In this document: piece by piece, positions 6,962 to 13,472 of the stretch
How the letters are laid out: each line of letters opens with the position of its first letter
How positions within the stretch are numbered: position 1 is the first letter of the stretch
NCBI GenBank assembly: GCA_005788065.1
Contig: SXZD01000138.1
Location: 1-15,314 of the forward strand
Source of the DNA: Burkholderiales bacterium
Lineage (GTDB): Bacteria > Pseudomonadota > Gammaproteobacteria > Burkholderiales > Burkholderiaceae_B
Reading direction: 5' to 3'
Length of the DNA stretch: 15,314 nucleotides
The notes under the pieces: generated by a model
The model's input: the letters and a program-made list of their open reading frames with translations, nothing else
What the model was told of the DNA's origin: nothing
Database searches by the model: none
Translations under genes and position numbers: made by a program

Positions 6962-6990
6962 GGGGCGATGTGTCTGACAAAGACCGCCCC
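6962..6990. other. Hairpin between glnS and yqgE, weak terminator candidate
   Basis: GGGGCG (6962-6967) pairs with CGCCCC (6985-6990). Inside, GTCT (6972-6975) pairs with AGAC (6981-6984), leaving a four-base bulge on one side. It lies ten bases after the glnS stop, as a terminator would. However, it is followed by AAAAATCGGGTTTT rather than an immediate T-run, so an intrinsic terminator is only possible. Confidence 0.35.
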
Positions 6991-7010
6991 AAAAATCGGG
7001 TTTTCAGCCA

Positions 7011-7039
7011 TAGACGTGCCCTTGTCGCAGGATTAAAAT
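7011..7039 (+). promoter_or_regulatory. Promoter of the yqgE-ruvX-pyrR-pyrB-pyrC' operon
   Basis: TAGACG (7011-7016, four of six matches to the -35 consensus) and TAAAAT (7034-7039) are separated by exactly 17 bases. The expected transcription start, six to eight bases after the -10 box, falls at or beside the A of the yqgE ATG (7046). The mRNA would then be leaderless or nearly so, which fits the lack of a Shine-Dalgarno sequence before yqgE. Confidence 0.55.
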
Positions 7040-7045
7040 TTCAAC

Positions 7046-7633
7046 ATGCAGTACGAAACAGAATCACCCGATAGCCGTTTCCCAAGCCTGGCCAATCACT
7101 TCCTGATTGCCATGCCCAATATGCTTGACCCCAATTTTCACGGCACCGTCATTTACCTGTGCGAACACAACGAGCGTGGCGCCCTCGGTCTGGTGGTCAA
7201 CCGCGATACCGAGATTCTCGTGTCAAACCTTTTTGACCGCATTGACCTCAAGCTTGAAATTGCTGTAGAGGGCGAGCGCAAGGTGCTGTATGGCGGTCCG
7301 GTTCAGTCAGATCGTGGGTTCGTTTTGCACACGCCAACCCGTGAATGGAATTCAACGCTCAAGATTGGTTCAGATGTCGCGCTGACCACCAGCAAGGACG
7401 TGCTCGAAGCCTTGGCAGACGGCCGAGGTCCGCGCGACTGGCTCATCACTTTGGGCTATGCCGGTTGGGCTGCCGGGCAATTGGAGCATGAGATTGCGGA
7501 CAATGCCTGGCTGACGGTCAAAGCCAGCAGCGACATTCTCTTCCATACGCCGGTTGAACGCCGATTCGAGGCCGCTTTCAGCCTTCTCGGTTTCGACCCC
7601 GGTCGCCTGTCTTCAACGGCGGGCCACGCGTGA
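7046..7633 (+). CDS. yqgE: YqgE/AlgH family protein (UPF0301)
   Basis: A 195-residue member of the YqgE/AlgH family (E. coli YqgE is 187). Its biochemical role is not established; the family is widely found next to ruvX, as here. Diagnostic segments are NHFLIAMPNMLDPNFHGTV (about residues 17-35), then YLCEHNERGALGLVVNR, the pair YGGPVQSDRGFVLHTP, and LGYAGWAAGQLEHEIADNAWL near the C-terminus. It has no signal peptide or membrane segment. ATG 7046 is the only sensible start before the conserved region. There is no Shine-Dalgarno sequence, and the TAAAAT box ends six bases upstream. Its TGA stop overlaps the GTG start of ruvX by four bases, so it is the first gene of the pyrimidine block. Confidence 0.95.
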   Translation: MQYETESPDSRFPSLANHFLIAMPNMLDPNFHGTVIYLCEHNERGALGLVVNRDTEILVSNLFDRIDLKLEIAVEGERKVLYGGPVQSDRGFVLHTPTREWNSTLKIGSDVALTTSKDVLEALADGRGPRDWLITLGYAGWAAGQLEHEIADNAWLTVKASSDILFHTPVERRFEAAFSLLGFDPGRLSSTAGHA

Positions 7634-8049
7634 CGCAGGCTCCCGCCTTGCGTCCAGCCATCTGTCTTGCTTTCGATTTCGGTGAAGTCCGGATCGGTGT
7701 TGCCGTGGGCAACAGTTTGACAGGCAGTGCCCAGAGTCTCGGTATCATTCAAGCGCCGGACAATGCCACACGCTTTTCCCGCATCGCAGATTTCATCAAG
7801 CAGTGGCAGCCCGACGCCCTGGTGGTGGGCGTTCCGCGTCACCCAGATGGTGCGCCACATGAGATGACACTGCGTTGTGAAAAATTTTCGCGACAACTGG
7901 AAGGGCGATTTGCCAAGCCGGTTTTTTGTGTGGATGAGCGTTATACCTCGGTTGAGGCCTCCAGCAGGGTGACACGCAAGCAGGTAGATGACGTCGCTGC
8001 GTGTATCATTCTCGAACAGTTTTTTTCGCAGCAAAGTTCGACATCATGA
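7630..8049 (+). CDS. ruvX: RuvX/YqgF family RNase H-fold nuclease (putative Holliday junction resolvase, 16S rRNA 5'-end processing)
   Basis: YqgF is a small RNase H-like nuclease, annotated as a Holliday junction resolvase and implicated in maturing the 5' end of 16S rRNA. The 139-residue product shows the expected acidic residues: LAFDFGEVRIGVAV with Asp16, VDERYTSVEASS with Glu103, and VDDVAACIILEQF with Asp120/Asp121. The strand LVVGVPRHPDG precedes the second motif. Length is normal for the family (E. coli 138). The start is GTG at 7630, overlapping the yqgE stop as GTGA; this makes the N-terminus MTQAPALRP, leaving ten residues before the core. Its own TGA overlaps the pyrR ATG as ATGA, so yqgE, ruvX and pyrR are likely translationally coupled. 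Confidence 0.95.
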   Translation: MTQAPALRPAICLAFDFGEVRIGVAVGNSLTGSAQSLGIIQAPDNATRFSRIADFIKQWQPDALVVGVPRHPDGAPHEMTLRCEKFSRQLEGRFAKPVFCVDERYTSVEASSRVTRKQVDDVAACIILEQFFSQQSSTS

Positions 8050-8552
8050 GACTGCCCGACCCCGAAGCCCTCTATGCCCGCCTGCGCCACGAAGTGGCTG
8101 CTGCGTATCCAGACCGTTCATCGCTTGCGCTCATCGGTGTACACAGTGGAGGCGCCTGGATCGCCGAGCGTCTGCATCGCGACCTGCAGTTGCCGGTGCC
8201 CTGCGGTTTTCTCGACAGCGCGCTATACCGAGACGACTTTTCCTCGCGCGGCATGAAATCAGCACCACACCCGGCCGACGTCCCGTTCGACGTCAACGGA
8301 ATGAATATCCTCATCGTTGATGACGTGCTCTACACCGGGCGCACCACGCGGGCCATCATTAACCATATTTTTGATTATGGCCGCCCTGCGCGCATCGATC
8401 TGGCCGTGCTGCTGGACCGGGGTGGTCGCGAGTTGCCCATTACCGCCTCTTTCATGGGGCAGGCGTTGGCACTGGCGCCCGAGCAAAGTTTTGTTCTGAG
8501 CCGTGACGACAACGGCAGTTTTCAACTGACACTGGAAACCCGGCATGCATAA
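8046..8552 (+). CDS. pyrR: PyrR, pyrimidine regulatory protein / uracil phosphoribosyltransferase
   Basis: PyrR has a type I phosphoribosyltransferase fold. In Gram-positive bacteria it binds pyr mRNA in response to UMP to cause attenuation, and it has uracil phosphoribosyltransferase activity. The 168-residue product has the PRPP loop ILIVDDVLYTGRTTRA (about residues 85-100) and the PyrR-specific LDSALYRDDFSS and LLDRGGRELPI segments. ATG 8046 overlaps the ruvX stop; upstream alternative starts lie inside ruvX. It overlaps pyrB by eight bases. I see no PyrR RNA-binding element or attenuator: the gene is internal to the operon and the operon appears to lack a leader. RNA-level control of the Bacillus kind is therefore not evident, and pyrimidine salvage or another mode of control is possible. 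Confidence 0.94.
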   Translation: MRLPDPEALYARLRHEVAAAYPDRSSLALIGVHSGGAWIAERLHRDLQLPVPCGFLDSALYRDDFSSRGMKSAPHPADVPFDVNGMNILIVDDVLYTGRTTRAIINHIFDYGRPARIDLAVLLDRGGRELPITASFMGQALALAPEQSFVLSRDDNGSFQLTLETRHA

Positions 8553-9516
8553 TCCGCAACTGGATCGCAACGGCCAACTGCGTCACCTACTGACGATAGA
8601 AGGCCTGTCCCGCGCCATGATCCACCACATACTGGACACGGCCGTGCCCTTCGTCTCGCTGGCTGACCGCGAGGTCAAGGCGGTTCCGCTGCTGCGCGGG
8701 CATTCGGTGTTCAACCTGTTTTTTGAAAACTCCACCCGCACGCGCACTACGTTTGAGATTGCAGCCAAGCGTCTGTCGGCTGACGTGGTCAATCTCAACA
8801 TCAATGCGTCGTCCACCAGCAAAGGCGAATCCTTGCTGGACACTATCGACAACCTGGCGGCCATGAATGCCGACATGTTTGTTGTGCGTCATTCGGAAAG
8901 TGGAGCGCCGACATTCATCGCGCAACACCTGAATCGCACACGCGACGGGCAGGTCAGCGTCATCAACGCCGGCGACGGTCGTCATGCCCACCCCACGCAG
9001 GGCCTGCTGGACATGTACACCATCCGGCATTACAAAAAAGACTTCACCAATCTGCGCGTGGCCATCGTCGGCGACATTTTGCACAGCCGCGTCGCACGGT
9101 CCGACATTCATGCGCTCAGCACCTTGGGTGTGCCCGAGATCCGTGCCATTGGTCCGCAGACGCTCCTGCCTTCGCACCTCGAGTCGTTGGGTGTGAGCAG
9201 CTATACCGACATGAAAGCGGGGTTGCAGGACGTGGACGTCATCATGATGCTGCGTCTCCAGCACGAGCGCATGAAAGGTGCGCTCATTCCGTCAGCGCAA
9301 GAGTTTTACAAGCACTATGGTCTGACTGAAGACAAACTGGCGGTGGCCAAACCGGATGCGATTGTCATGCACCCCGGGCCCATGAACCGCGGAGTTGAAA
9401 TCGACTCGGCGGTGGCCGATGGGCCTCGTTCCGTCATTCTCAGTCAGGTCACCTTCGGCATTGCAGTCCGGATGGCGGTGATGAGTGTGCTGGCATCTAC
9501 TCGGGCAGGAAAATAA
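8545..9516 (+). CDS. pyrB: Aspartate carbamoyltransferase catalytic subunit
   Basis: PyrB condenses carbamoyl phosphate with aspartate, the committed step of UMP synthesis. The 323-residue product carries the carbamoyl-phosphate site FFENSTRTRTTF (Ser63-Thr68), the 80s-loop segment SSTSKGES (about 89-96), HPTQGLLD (from His149), VGDILHSRVARSD, and the C-terminal MHPGPMNRGVEI. All catalytic positions look intact. ATG 8545 lies inside the end of pyrR (eight-base overlap). It resembles the pseudomonad/betaproteobacterial class, which has no PyrI regulatory subunit but forms a dodecamer with the downstream inactive dihydroorotase. No pyrI lies nearby. Its TAA is immediately followed by the next ATG with no spacer. 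Confidence 0.97.
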   Translation: MHNPQLDRNGQLRHLLTIEGLSRAMIHHILDTAVPFVSLADREVKAVPLLRGHSVFNLFFENSTRTRTTFEIAAKRLSADVVNLNINASSTSKGESLLDTIDNLAAMNADMFVVRHSESGAPTFIAQHLNRTRDGQVSVINAGDGRHAHPTQGLLDMYTIRHYKKDFTNLRVAIVGDILHSRVARSDIHALSTLGVPEIRAIGPQTLLPSHLESLGVSSYTDMKAGLQDVDVIMMLRLQHERMKGALIPSAQEFYKHYGLTEDKLAVAKPDAIVMHPGPMNRGVEIDSAVADGPRSVILSQVTFGIAVRMAVMSVLASTRAGK

Positions 9517-10809
9517 ATGAGCATGCGAATTCTCATCAAGGGTGGTCACATCATCGACCCCCTGCAGAACATCAACGCGGTGGGCGATCTGGCCATTGCC
9601 GCTGGTCGCGTTGTGGCGGTGGGGCAGGTTGGTGACGGTTTTGCAGCCGATCAGACCATCGACGCCAAGGGTCTCATCGTCGCGCCGGGTCTGGTCGACC
9701 TGTCTGCGCGCTTGCGCGAACCCGGTTACGAGTACCGCGCCACGCTCGAATCCGAAATGTTGGCGGCTGTTTCCGGTGGTGTCACCGCACTGGCTTGCCC
9801 GCCCGACACAGACCCCGTGCTGGACGAGCCTGCACTGGTTGAAATGCTGAAACATCGCGCGAGACAACTCAATCAAGCGCATGTGTTTCCGCTGGGTGCC
9901 TTGACCAAGGGGCTGGGTGGTGAGGTCATTACCGAGATGGCTGAACTGGCAGAGGCGGGTTGTGTCGGTTTTTCTCAAGCGGACATGACGGTGACCAATA
10001 CTCAGGTTCTGCTGCGAGCGTTGCAATATGCCAAGACCTTCGGTCTTACTGTGCATCTGCGCCCGCAGGACGCCTATCTGGGCAAGGGCGGTGTCGCACA
10101 CAGTGGCGCATATGCATCGCGCATGGGTCTTTCGGGTGTGCCTGTCATGGCCGAAACCATTGCACTGATGACCCTGTTTGAACTGGTGCGTTCAACGGGC
10201 ACACGTGTGCACCTGTGCAGGCTATCGTCTGCGAAGGGCATTGAACTGGTGCGACAGGCCAAGCGGGAGGGTTTGCCCATTACCTGCGACGTGGCGGTTC
10301 ATCACATTCACCTCATTGATCTGGATATCGGTTTCTTCGACCCCAATGCACGTGTCAGTCCTCCGTTTCGCGAGGGTCGGGACCGAGACGCCATCCGCGA
10401 AGCACTCGCCGATGGCACCATCGACGCCATCTGTTCAGATCACACGCCGGTAGACGACGATGCAAAACTGTTGCCATTTGGCGAAGCTGAGCCAGGTGCC
10501 ACCGGTTTGGAACTCCTGTTGCCGCTGGTGCTCAAGTGGGCGGATGAATCTCGGGTGGGCTTGGACAAAGCCCTGGCACTGCTGACGCACAAACCCGCAT
10601 CCATTCTGGGTTGCCCGGTCGGTGATCTGCGACCGGGTCGGTCTGCTGACATCTGTATTTTTGACCCCAAAGCGGACTGGGTGGTCAAACCTGAAACGCT
10701 CAACAGCCAGGGCAAACACACACCGTATGTAGGCTATACGCTGATCGGTCAAAACCGCATGTCGCTGGTGGGTGGGGTGGTGGCGTATCAGGCGGGCAGC
10801 CAAGCCTGA
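9517..10809 (+). CDS. pyrC': Inactive dihydroorotase homologue PyrC' (structural subunit of aspartate transcarbamoylase)
   Basis: A 430-residue class I dihydroorotase-fold protein. Active enzymes bind zinc through an HxH in the GLxDxHxHLREPG motif; here the same place reads GLVDLSARLREPG, so both His are replaced (Ser63, Arg65). A further zinc ligand is lost in VHLCRLSS, where the usual HxxH His is Arg235. The MPNT loop is PPDT (95-98). SDHTP (Asp308, His309) is retained. This is the pattern of Pseudomonas PyrC' (also called PyrX), which has no dihydroorotase activity but is needed to assemble the PyrB-PyrC' holoenzyme. The gene starts directly after the pyrB stop (TAAATG), with AGGA at 9507-9510 as ribosome binding site, which suits equimolar synthesis. 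A catalytic pyrC must lie elsewhere in the genome. Automated annotation as plain dihydroorotase would mislead. Confidence 0.93.
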   Translation: MSMRILIKGGHIIDPLQNINAVGDLAIAAGRVVAVGQVGDGFAADQTIDAKGLIVAPGLVDLSARLREPGYEYRATLESEMLAAVSGGVTALACPPDTDPVLDEPALVEMLKHRARQLNQAHVFPLGALTKGLGGEVITEMAELAEAGCVGFSQADMTVTNTQVLLRALQYAKTFGLTVHLRPQDAYLGKGGVAHSGAYASRMGLSGVPVMAETIALMTLFELVRSTGTRVHLCRLSSAKGIELVRQAKREGLPITCDVAVHHIHLIDLDIGFFDPNARVSPPFREGRDRDAIREALADGTIDAICSDHTPVDDDAKLLPFGEAEPGATGLELLLPLVLKWADESRVGLDKALALLTHKPASILGCPVGDLRPGRSADICIFDPKADWVVKPETLNSQGKHTPYVGYTLIGQNRMSLVGGVVAYQAGSQA

Positions 10810-10893
10810 CGACTGACGCACGAAAAAGACAGTCGCCCCAACTCATGCATCCTGAAAGCATCTACGGCCGCAAACGGTAAACGAGCTTAATGC

Positions 10894-10913
10894 AAAAAGG
10901 CCCCGTAGGGCCT
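10894..10913 (-). terminator. Rho-independent terminator of the secreted-protein gene
   Basis: Read on the minus strand, AGGCCC, TACG loop and GGGCCT form a perfect six-base stem running directly into TTTTTGC (stem 10913-10898, T-run ending at 10894). It lies 65 bases after the stop of the minus-strand gene. On the plus strand the stem is followed by CTCTCT, so it may also slow transcripts from pyrC', though less convincingly. Confidence 0.85.
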
Positions 10914-10977
10914 CTCTGCAATCAAGCATCAGATACTGCGATACCCTGCGGATAATGCGACGGTGTCTTGCGGCCGA

Positions 10978-12021
10978 TCAACGCAGCACGGCGCGCAGCA
11001 CTTCGGGACGGCTGAAGTTCGGGCGCTCAAGTATCGCCACTTCAGGACGATCGAAGCGGGCAGAGCGATCAAACATCGGACGCTCGCCAGCATTGACCGA
11101 TGCGCTGGCCGACACAGACACGCTGGCGTTCACGTTGGCACCGTTACTTTGGGGCGCACTGGGTTGCTGCAAGTAAGCGCCTTCGCCAAGGTTGGGTCCA
11201 CGTGCACGCTTGGAACTGGAATCGGCCACTTTGCCTGCGTCCTGACCCGCATTGCCTGCTGTATTGCCGTCAGCGGGAGCATTCGGATTTTGTGCAGTCG
11301 GTGCGCCTGCATCAGGTGTTTGCGATTTGGGGGTTTCAGACTTCGGTGCTTCGGCCTTTGGAGCCTCTGTCTTGGGTGCCTCTGCTTTCGGAGCTTCACC
11401 GCGGTTCATGTCTTGCGGCGGGGCTGCGCGGCCAACACGTGCAACCAGTTCTGCGCCGGCACGACCGTTGGCGCTGATGCTGCGTCCTGCTGATGCTGCT
11501 GCGTCCGCTGTGAATGAACCGCTGACATCAGCGCGGGGCATATTGCCACGGCTTTCTTCACCGCGCTGGCTGCCTTTTTCCATTTCGCTCTTGCCCTTGT
11601 CGGCTGCTGCGCTCAGGCTGCTGCGCGCTTTGTCGGAGGTGCTGGCTACCATGACTTTGGATTGTTCAACAGCTGCGTTCACTGCGGCCTTGGCTTGCTC
11701 CGCACGAGCCTGGCCTTGAGCGACTGCGGAAGCGATAGTGGCTTTACCCTGTTCGGCAGCGGCAGTCAGACGTGCCTGACCTTCGGCTTGGCCGGCGGCC
11801 ATACGATCCTTGGCGCTGTTCATGCCGTTGGATGCGCTGTTGCTGACGGTGGCTGTTGCAGATGCCTGAGCCGATGCATCGACGTTGGCTTGTTGGCTGG
11901 CTGCAGCGGCGGTGGCGTATGCCTTGCCCCAGCCGTTGATGCTGCCGGTGGCTGCGTGAGCGCCGTTGCCAAATGCGAGTGCGAGGCCCAGGGCGATGGT
12001 GGAGAGAGCGACGTTGTTCAT
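10978..12021 (-). CDS. Secreted Ala-rich low-complexity protein with x-E-A-P-K repeats, function unknown
   Basis: I do not recognise a family. The 347-residue product starts with a typical signal peptide, MNNVALSTIALGLALAFGNGAHA, probably cut after Ala23 (AHA-AT), so it is exported. Regions in order: a Ser/Ala/Thr-rich stretch (about 36-66); a Gln/Lys/Ala-rich segment that should be helical (70-150), with motifs such as EGQAR, EQGKA, AQGQA; a linker; six tandem pentapeptides x-E-A-P-K (208-237); an Asn/Gly/Pro-rich part; a second Ser/Ala/Val stretch (297-312) resembling the first; and a basic C-terminus with two ERPxFxR and two RPEV motifs (313-341). There is no Cys and no membrane segment after the signal. 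ATG 12021 has AAAGG upstream at good spacing. It is monocistronic, with its own terminator. A disordered periplasmic or surface protein is my inference. Confidence 0.8.
   Translation of the reverse strand: MNNVALSTIALGLALAFGNGAHAATGSINGWGKAYATAAAASQQANVDASAQASATATVSNSASNGMNSAKDRMAAGQAEGQARLTAAAEQGKATIASAVAQGQARAEQAKAAVNAAVEQSKVMVASTSDKARSSLSAAADKGKSEMEKGSQRGEESRGNMPRADVSGSFTADAAASAGRSISANGRAGAELVARVGRAAPPQDMNRGEAPKAEAPKTEAPKAEAPKSETPKSQTPDAGAPTAQNPNAPADGNTAGNAGQDAGKVADSSSKRARGPNLGEGAYLQQPSAPQSNGANVNASVSVSASASVNAGERPMFDRSARFDRPEVAILERPNFSRPEVLRAVLR
11311..11400 (-). repeat. Six tandem 15-base repeats coding x-E-A-P-K
   Basis: Within the secreted-protein gene, residues 208-237 read as GEAPK, AEAPK, TEAPK, AEAPK, SETPK and SQTPD. 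The DNA units are similar but not identical (GAAGCTCCGAAA-like with synonymous changes), and the last two units diverge. The array could vary in copy number between strains. Such Pro/Lys/Glu stretches are usually extended linkers. Confidence 0.8.
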
Positions 12022-12628
12022 GGTGTTTACCTTTCAGTGAGTTTGTCTGGTGCGCTGTTTGTCTGCGCGATGGACACACTGTAGGTTTTTGGCTGACATG
12101 CTCCCACTACCCGAAGCGGCAACTCCCCATCCCCCATGGTAGAGCGCGTGGCGGTGCATTGGTTTTTGGAGGCTGCCCGGGGATGTCGCTGCTTCGGCGG
12201 CATTGCAGTACGGCGGTATCCGAGCGCCTGCCCCCAACAGAAAGCGGGGTTGTTACCCAAAGATTCGTCCAAGTCGTCGACAAGCGACAACTTGGCCCCT
12301 TGCACTCGCGTTCGCATGCGAACGCAGGAGTGCGGCGGTGTCATCTGGTGCGGGGTCGGTCGGGCTCGCCCGCAGTGCGACGCGAACATGCGCCTATCTG
12401 TCAGAGGGTGTTTGGAAGTTGACTCCGCCGGATCGCATCCGGGCATTTTACTGCGCGACTGTGAAGCGACCGTACCCGAGGCCCCGCGCAGTCGGGGCGA
12501 GGAGGGCGCGAGCACAAAGACGCAGAAAATGAGCCGGGAGAACCGCCGGAGCAACGACGGACGCCCAAGACGCTCAGAGTGCGCCAAAACTACGCACCAA
12601 TCGATAGTTAGCGCGCTGTCCGGAGCCG
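12022..12628. other. 607-base gap rich in hairpins, no convincing gene
   Basis: Open frames exist on both strands, but their translations are Arg/Pro/Cys-rich and resemble no protein, so I do not call a gene. The first 60 or so bases should carry the promoter of the secreted-protein gene; a possible -10 TACAGT lies at 12083-12078 on the minus strand, without a good -35. From 12269 to 12617 several perfect or near-perfect dyads follow closely: 12269-12295 (CCAAGT/ACTTGG with inner GTCG/CGAC), 12302-12333, 12428-12442 (CCGGAT-CGC-ATCCGG, then GCATTTT on the plus strand), 12481-12498 (GCCCCG/CGGGGC) and 12578-12617 (AGTGCGC/GCGCGCT with inner ACTA/TAGT). This may be a structured RNA or an extragenic repeat element. 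Confidence 0.45.
12302..12333. repeat. Long stable hairpin with a 16-base perfect palindrome
   Basis: GCACTC (12302-12307) pairs with GAGTGC (12328-12333), enclosing CGTTCGCATGCGAACG (12309-12324), itself a perfect palindrome. One G and the trinucleotide CAG are unpaired between the two stems. It is the strongest dyad in the gap between plsC and the secreted-protein gene. No T-run follows on either strand, so it is not a terminator. It could be a protein-binding site or part of a structured RNA. Confidence 0.6.
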
Positions 12629-13360
12629 CTACCCCGCCAACTCATCAAGCCGCTGCAAAATGGCGTCCCGACACGCCTCTGCATAGTGATGCCGTGTCCA
12701 CTCGGGGTGATAAATCGGCTCGCACGGTACCAGAGTCACCGTGTAGCGTCGCGGTGATTTCCACAGCAGCATGACGTTCTGCGCCATGGTCTGCTCTCCG
12801 ACAAACGCGGGGTCCGTACTGAGCGCACCGGTCTCATCCGTGTATCGCAATGCCACCGGAATCAGCGGAACACCCGCATTGACGGCTGCCTGCAGCATGT
12901 TGGAGTGAAAGGGCGCAACGCCGGTGCCGTCTGTTGTCGTTCCTTCCGGACACACAGCCACCTGGCGGCCTGCGCGAATGCGGGCTTCAGCATCCTTGAT
13001 CACCTTGTGCACGGCATGCCGCCTGCCGCGCTCAATGAAAATGGTGCCAGCGCCAGCTACCAGTTTGCCTGCCAGCGGCCACGTTGCAATCTCCGATTTG
13101 GCGATGAAGATGCTTGGCGACTGGCTGTTGACCGCGAAAATATCGAGCCATGAAACATGGTTCAAAACCAATAGGGCGGGCGTTTCTTGCCACGTGCCTT
13201 TCAATACCGGTGTGATGCGAAACAGATTGAGAAGCTTGCGCGAATACCAGCGCTCCACATTGATGCGACCCGTTTCATTGAGCAGCGGAAACAACAGCAA
13301 CACGATCAGCAGACCGAGCAGGATATGCAGAATGAATCTGAAAGCGCGAAATGGCCACAT
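12629..13360 (-). CDS. plsC: 1-acyl-sn-glycerol-3-phosphate acyltransferase
   Basis: PlsC-type enzymes acylate lysophosphatidic acid at position 2 to give phosphatidic acid, at the inner face of the cytoplasmic membrane. The 243-residue product has an N-terminal membrane segment (about residues 8-27). The four acyltransferase blocks follow: NHVSWLD with the catalytic HX4D (His68-Asp73), GTIFIERG (105-112), CPEGTTTDG (137-145) and VPLIPVAL (164-171). All key residues are present and the length is normal. ATG 13360 is preceded on its strand by GGAG at nine-base spacing. apaH lies 112 bases upstream on the same strand, so a shared transcript is possible. As I recall, plsC often follows the pyr genes in the same direction in Burkholderiales. 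Here it is opposed to them and separated by the secreted-protein gene. Some relatives use other acyl acceptors, for example ornithine lipids. Confidence 0.93.
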   Translation of the reverse strand: MWPFRAFRFILHILLGLLIVLLLFPLLNETGRINVERWYSRKLLNLFRITPVLKGTWQETPALLVLNHVSWLDIFAVNSQSPSIFIAKSEIATWPLAGKLVAGAGTIFIERGRRHAVHKVIKDAEARIRAGRQVAVCPEGTTTDGTGVAPFHSNMLQAAVNAGVPLIPVALRYTDETGALSTDPAFVGEQTMAQNVMLLWKSPRRYTVTLVPCEPIYHPEWTRHHYAEACRDAILQRLDELAG

Positions 13361-13389
13361 AGGCTGTGTCTCCAGCGGTCTGTTTTAGT

Positions 13390-13406
13390 GGCTCAATATG
13401 TGAGCC
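13390..13406. repeat. Perfect small hairpin between apaH and plsC
   Basis: GGCTCA (13390-13395) and TGAGCC (13401-13406) pair around ATATG. It lies 30 bases upstream of the plsC start and 67 bases after the apaH stop on their strand. No T-run follows on the minus strand. It may be an operator or a processing site; a terminator of apaH is unlikely. Confidence 0.35.
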
Positions 13407-13472
13407 TGTTGTTCATGGTGATGAATGGTTGAACGCAAACTTGCAACAAGCAGGTCATTTACGACAAATCAT

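Noticed and set aside
10810..10835. CGACTG/CAGTCG pairing right after pyrC' as a terminator
   Set aside because: The stem is short with a 14-base loop, and no T-tract follows.
12027..12587. A 186-codon minus-strand open frame in the structure-rich gap, and overlapping plus-strand frames (12136-12774)
   Set aside because: Long frames occur on both strands at once; the translations are Arg/Pro/Cys-rich with no family, and the minus one would run into the upstream region of the secreted-protein gene.
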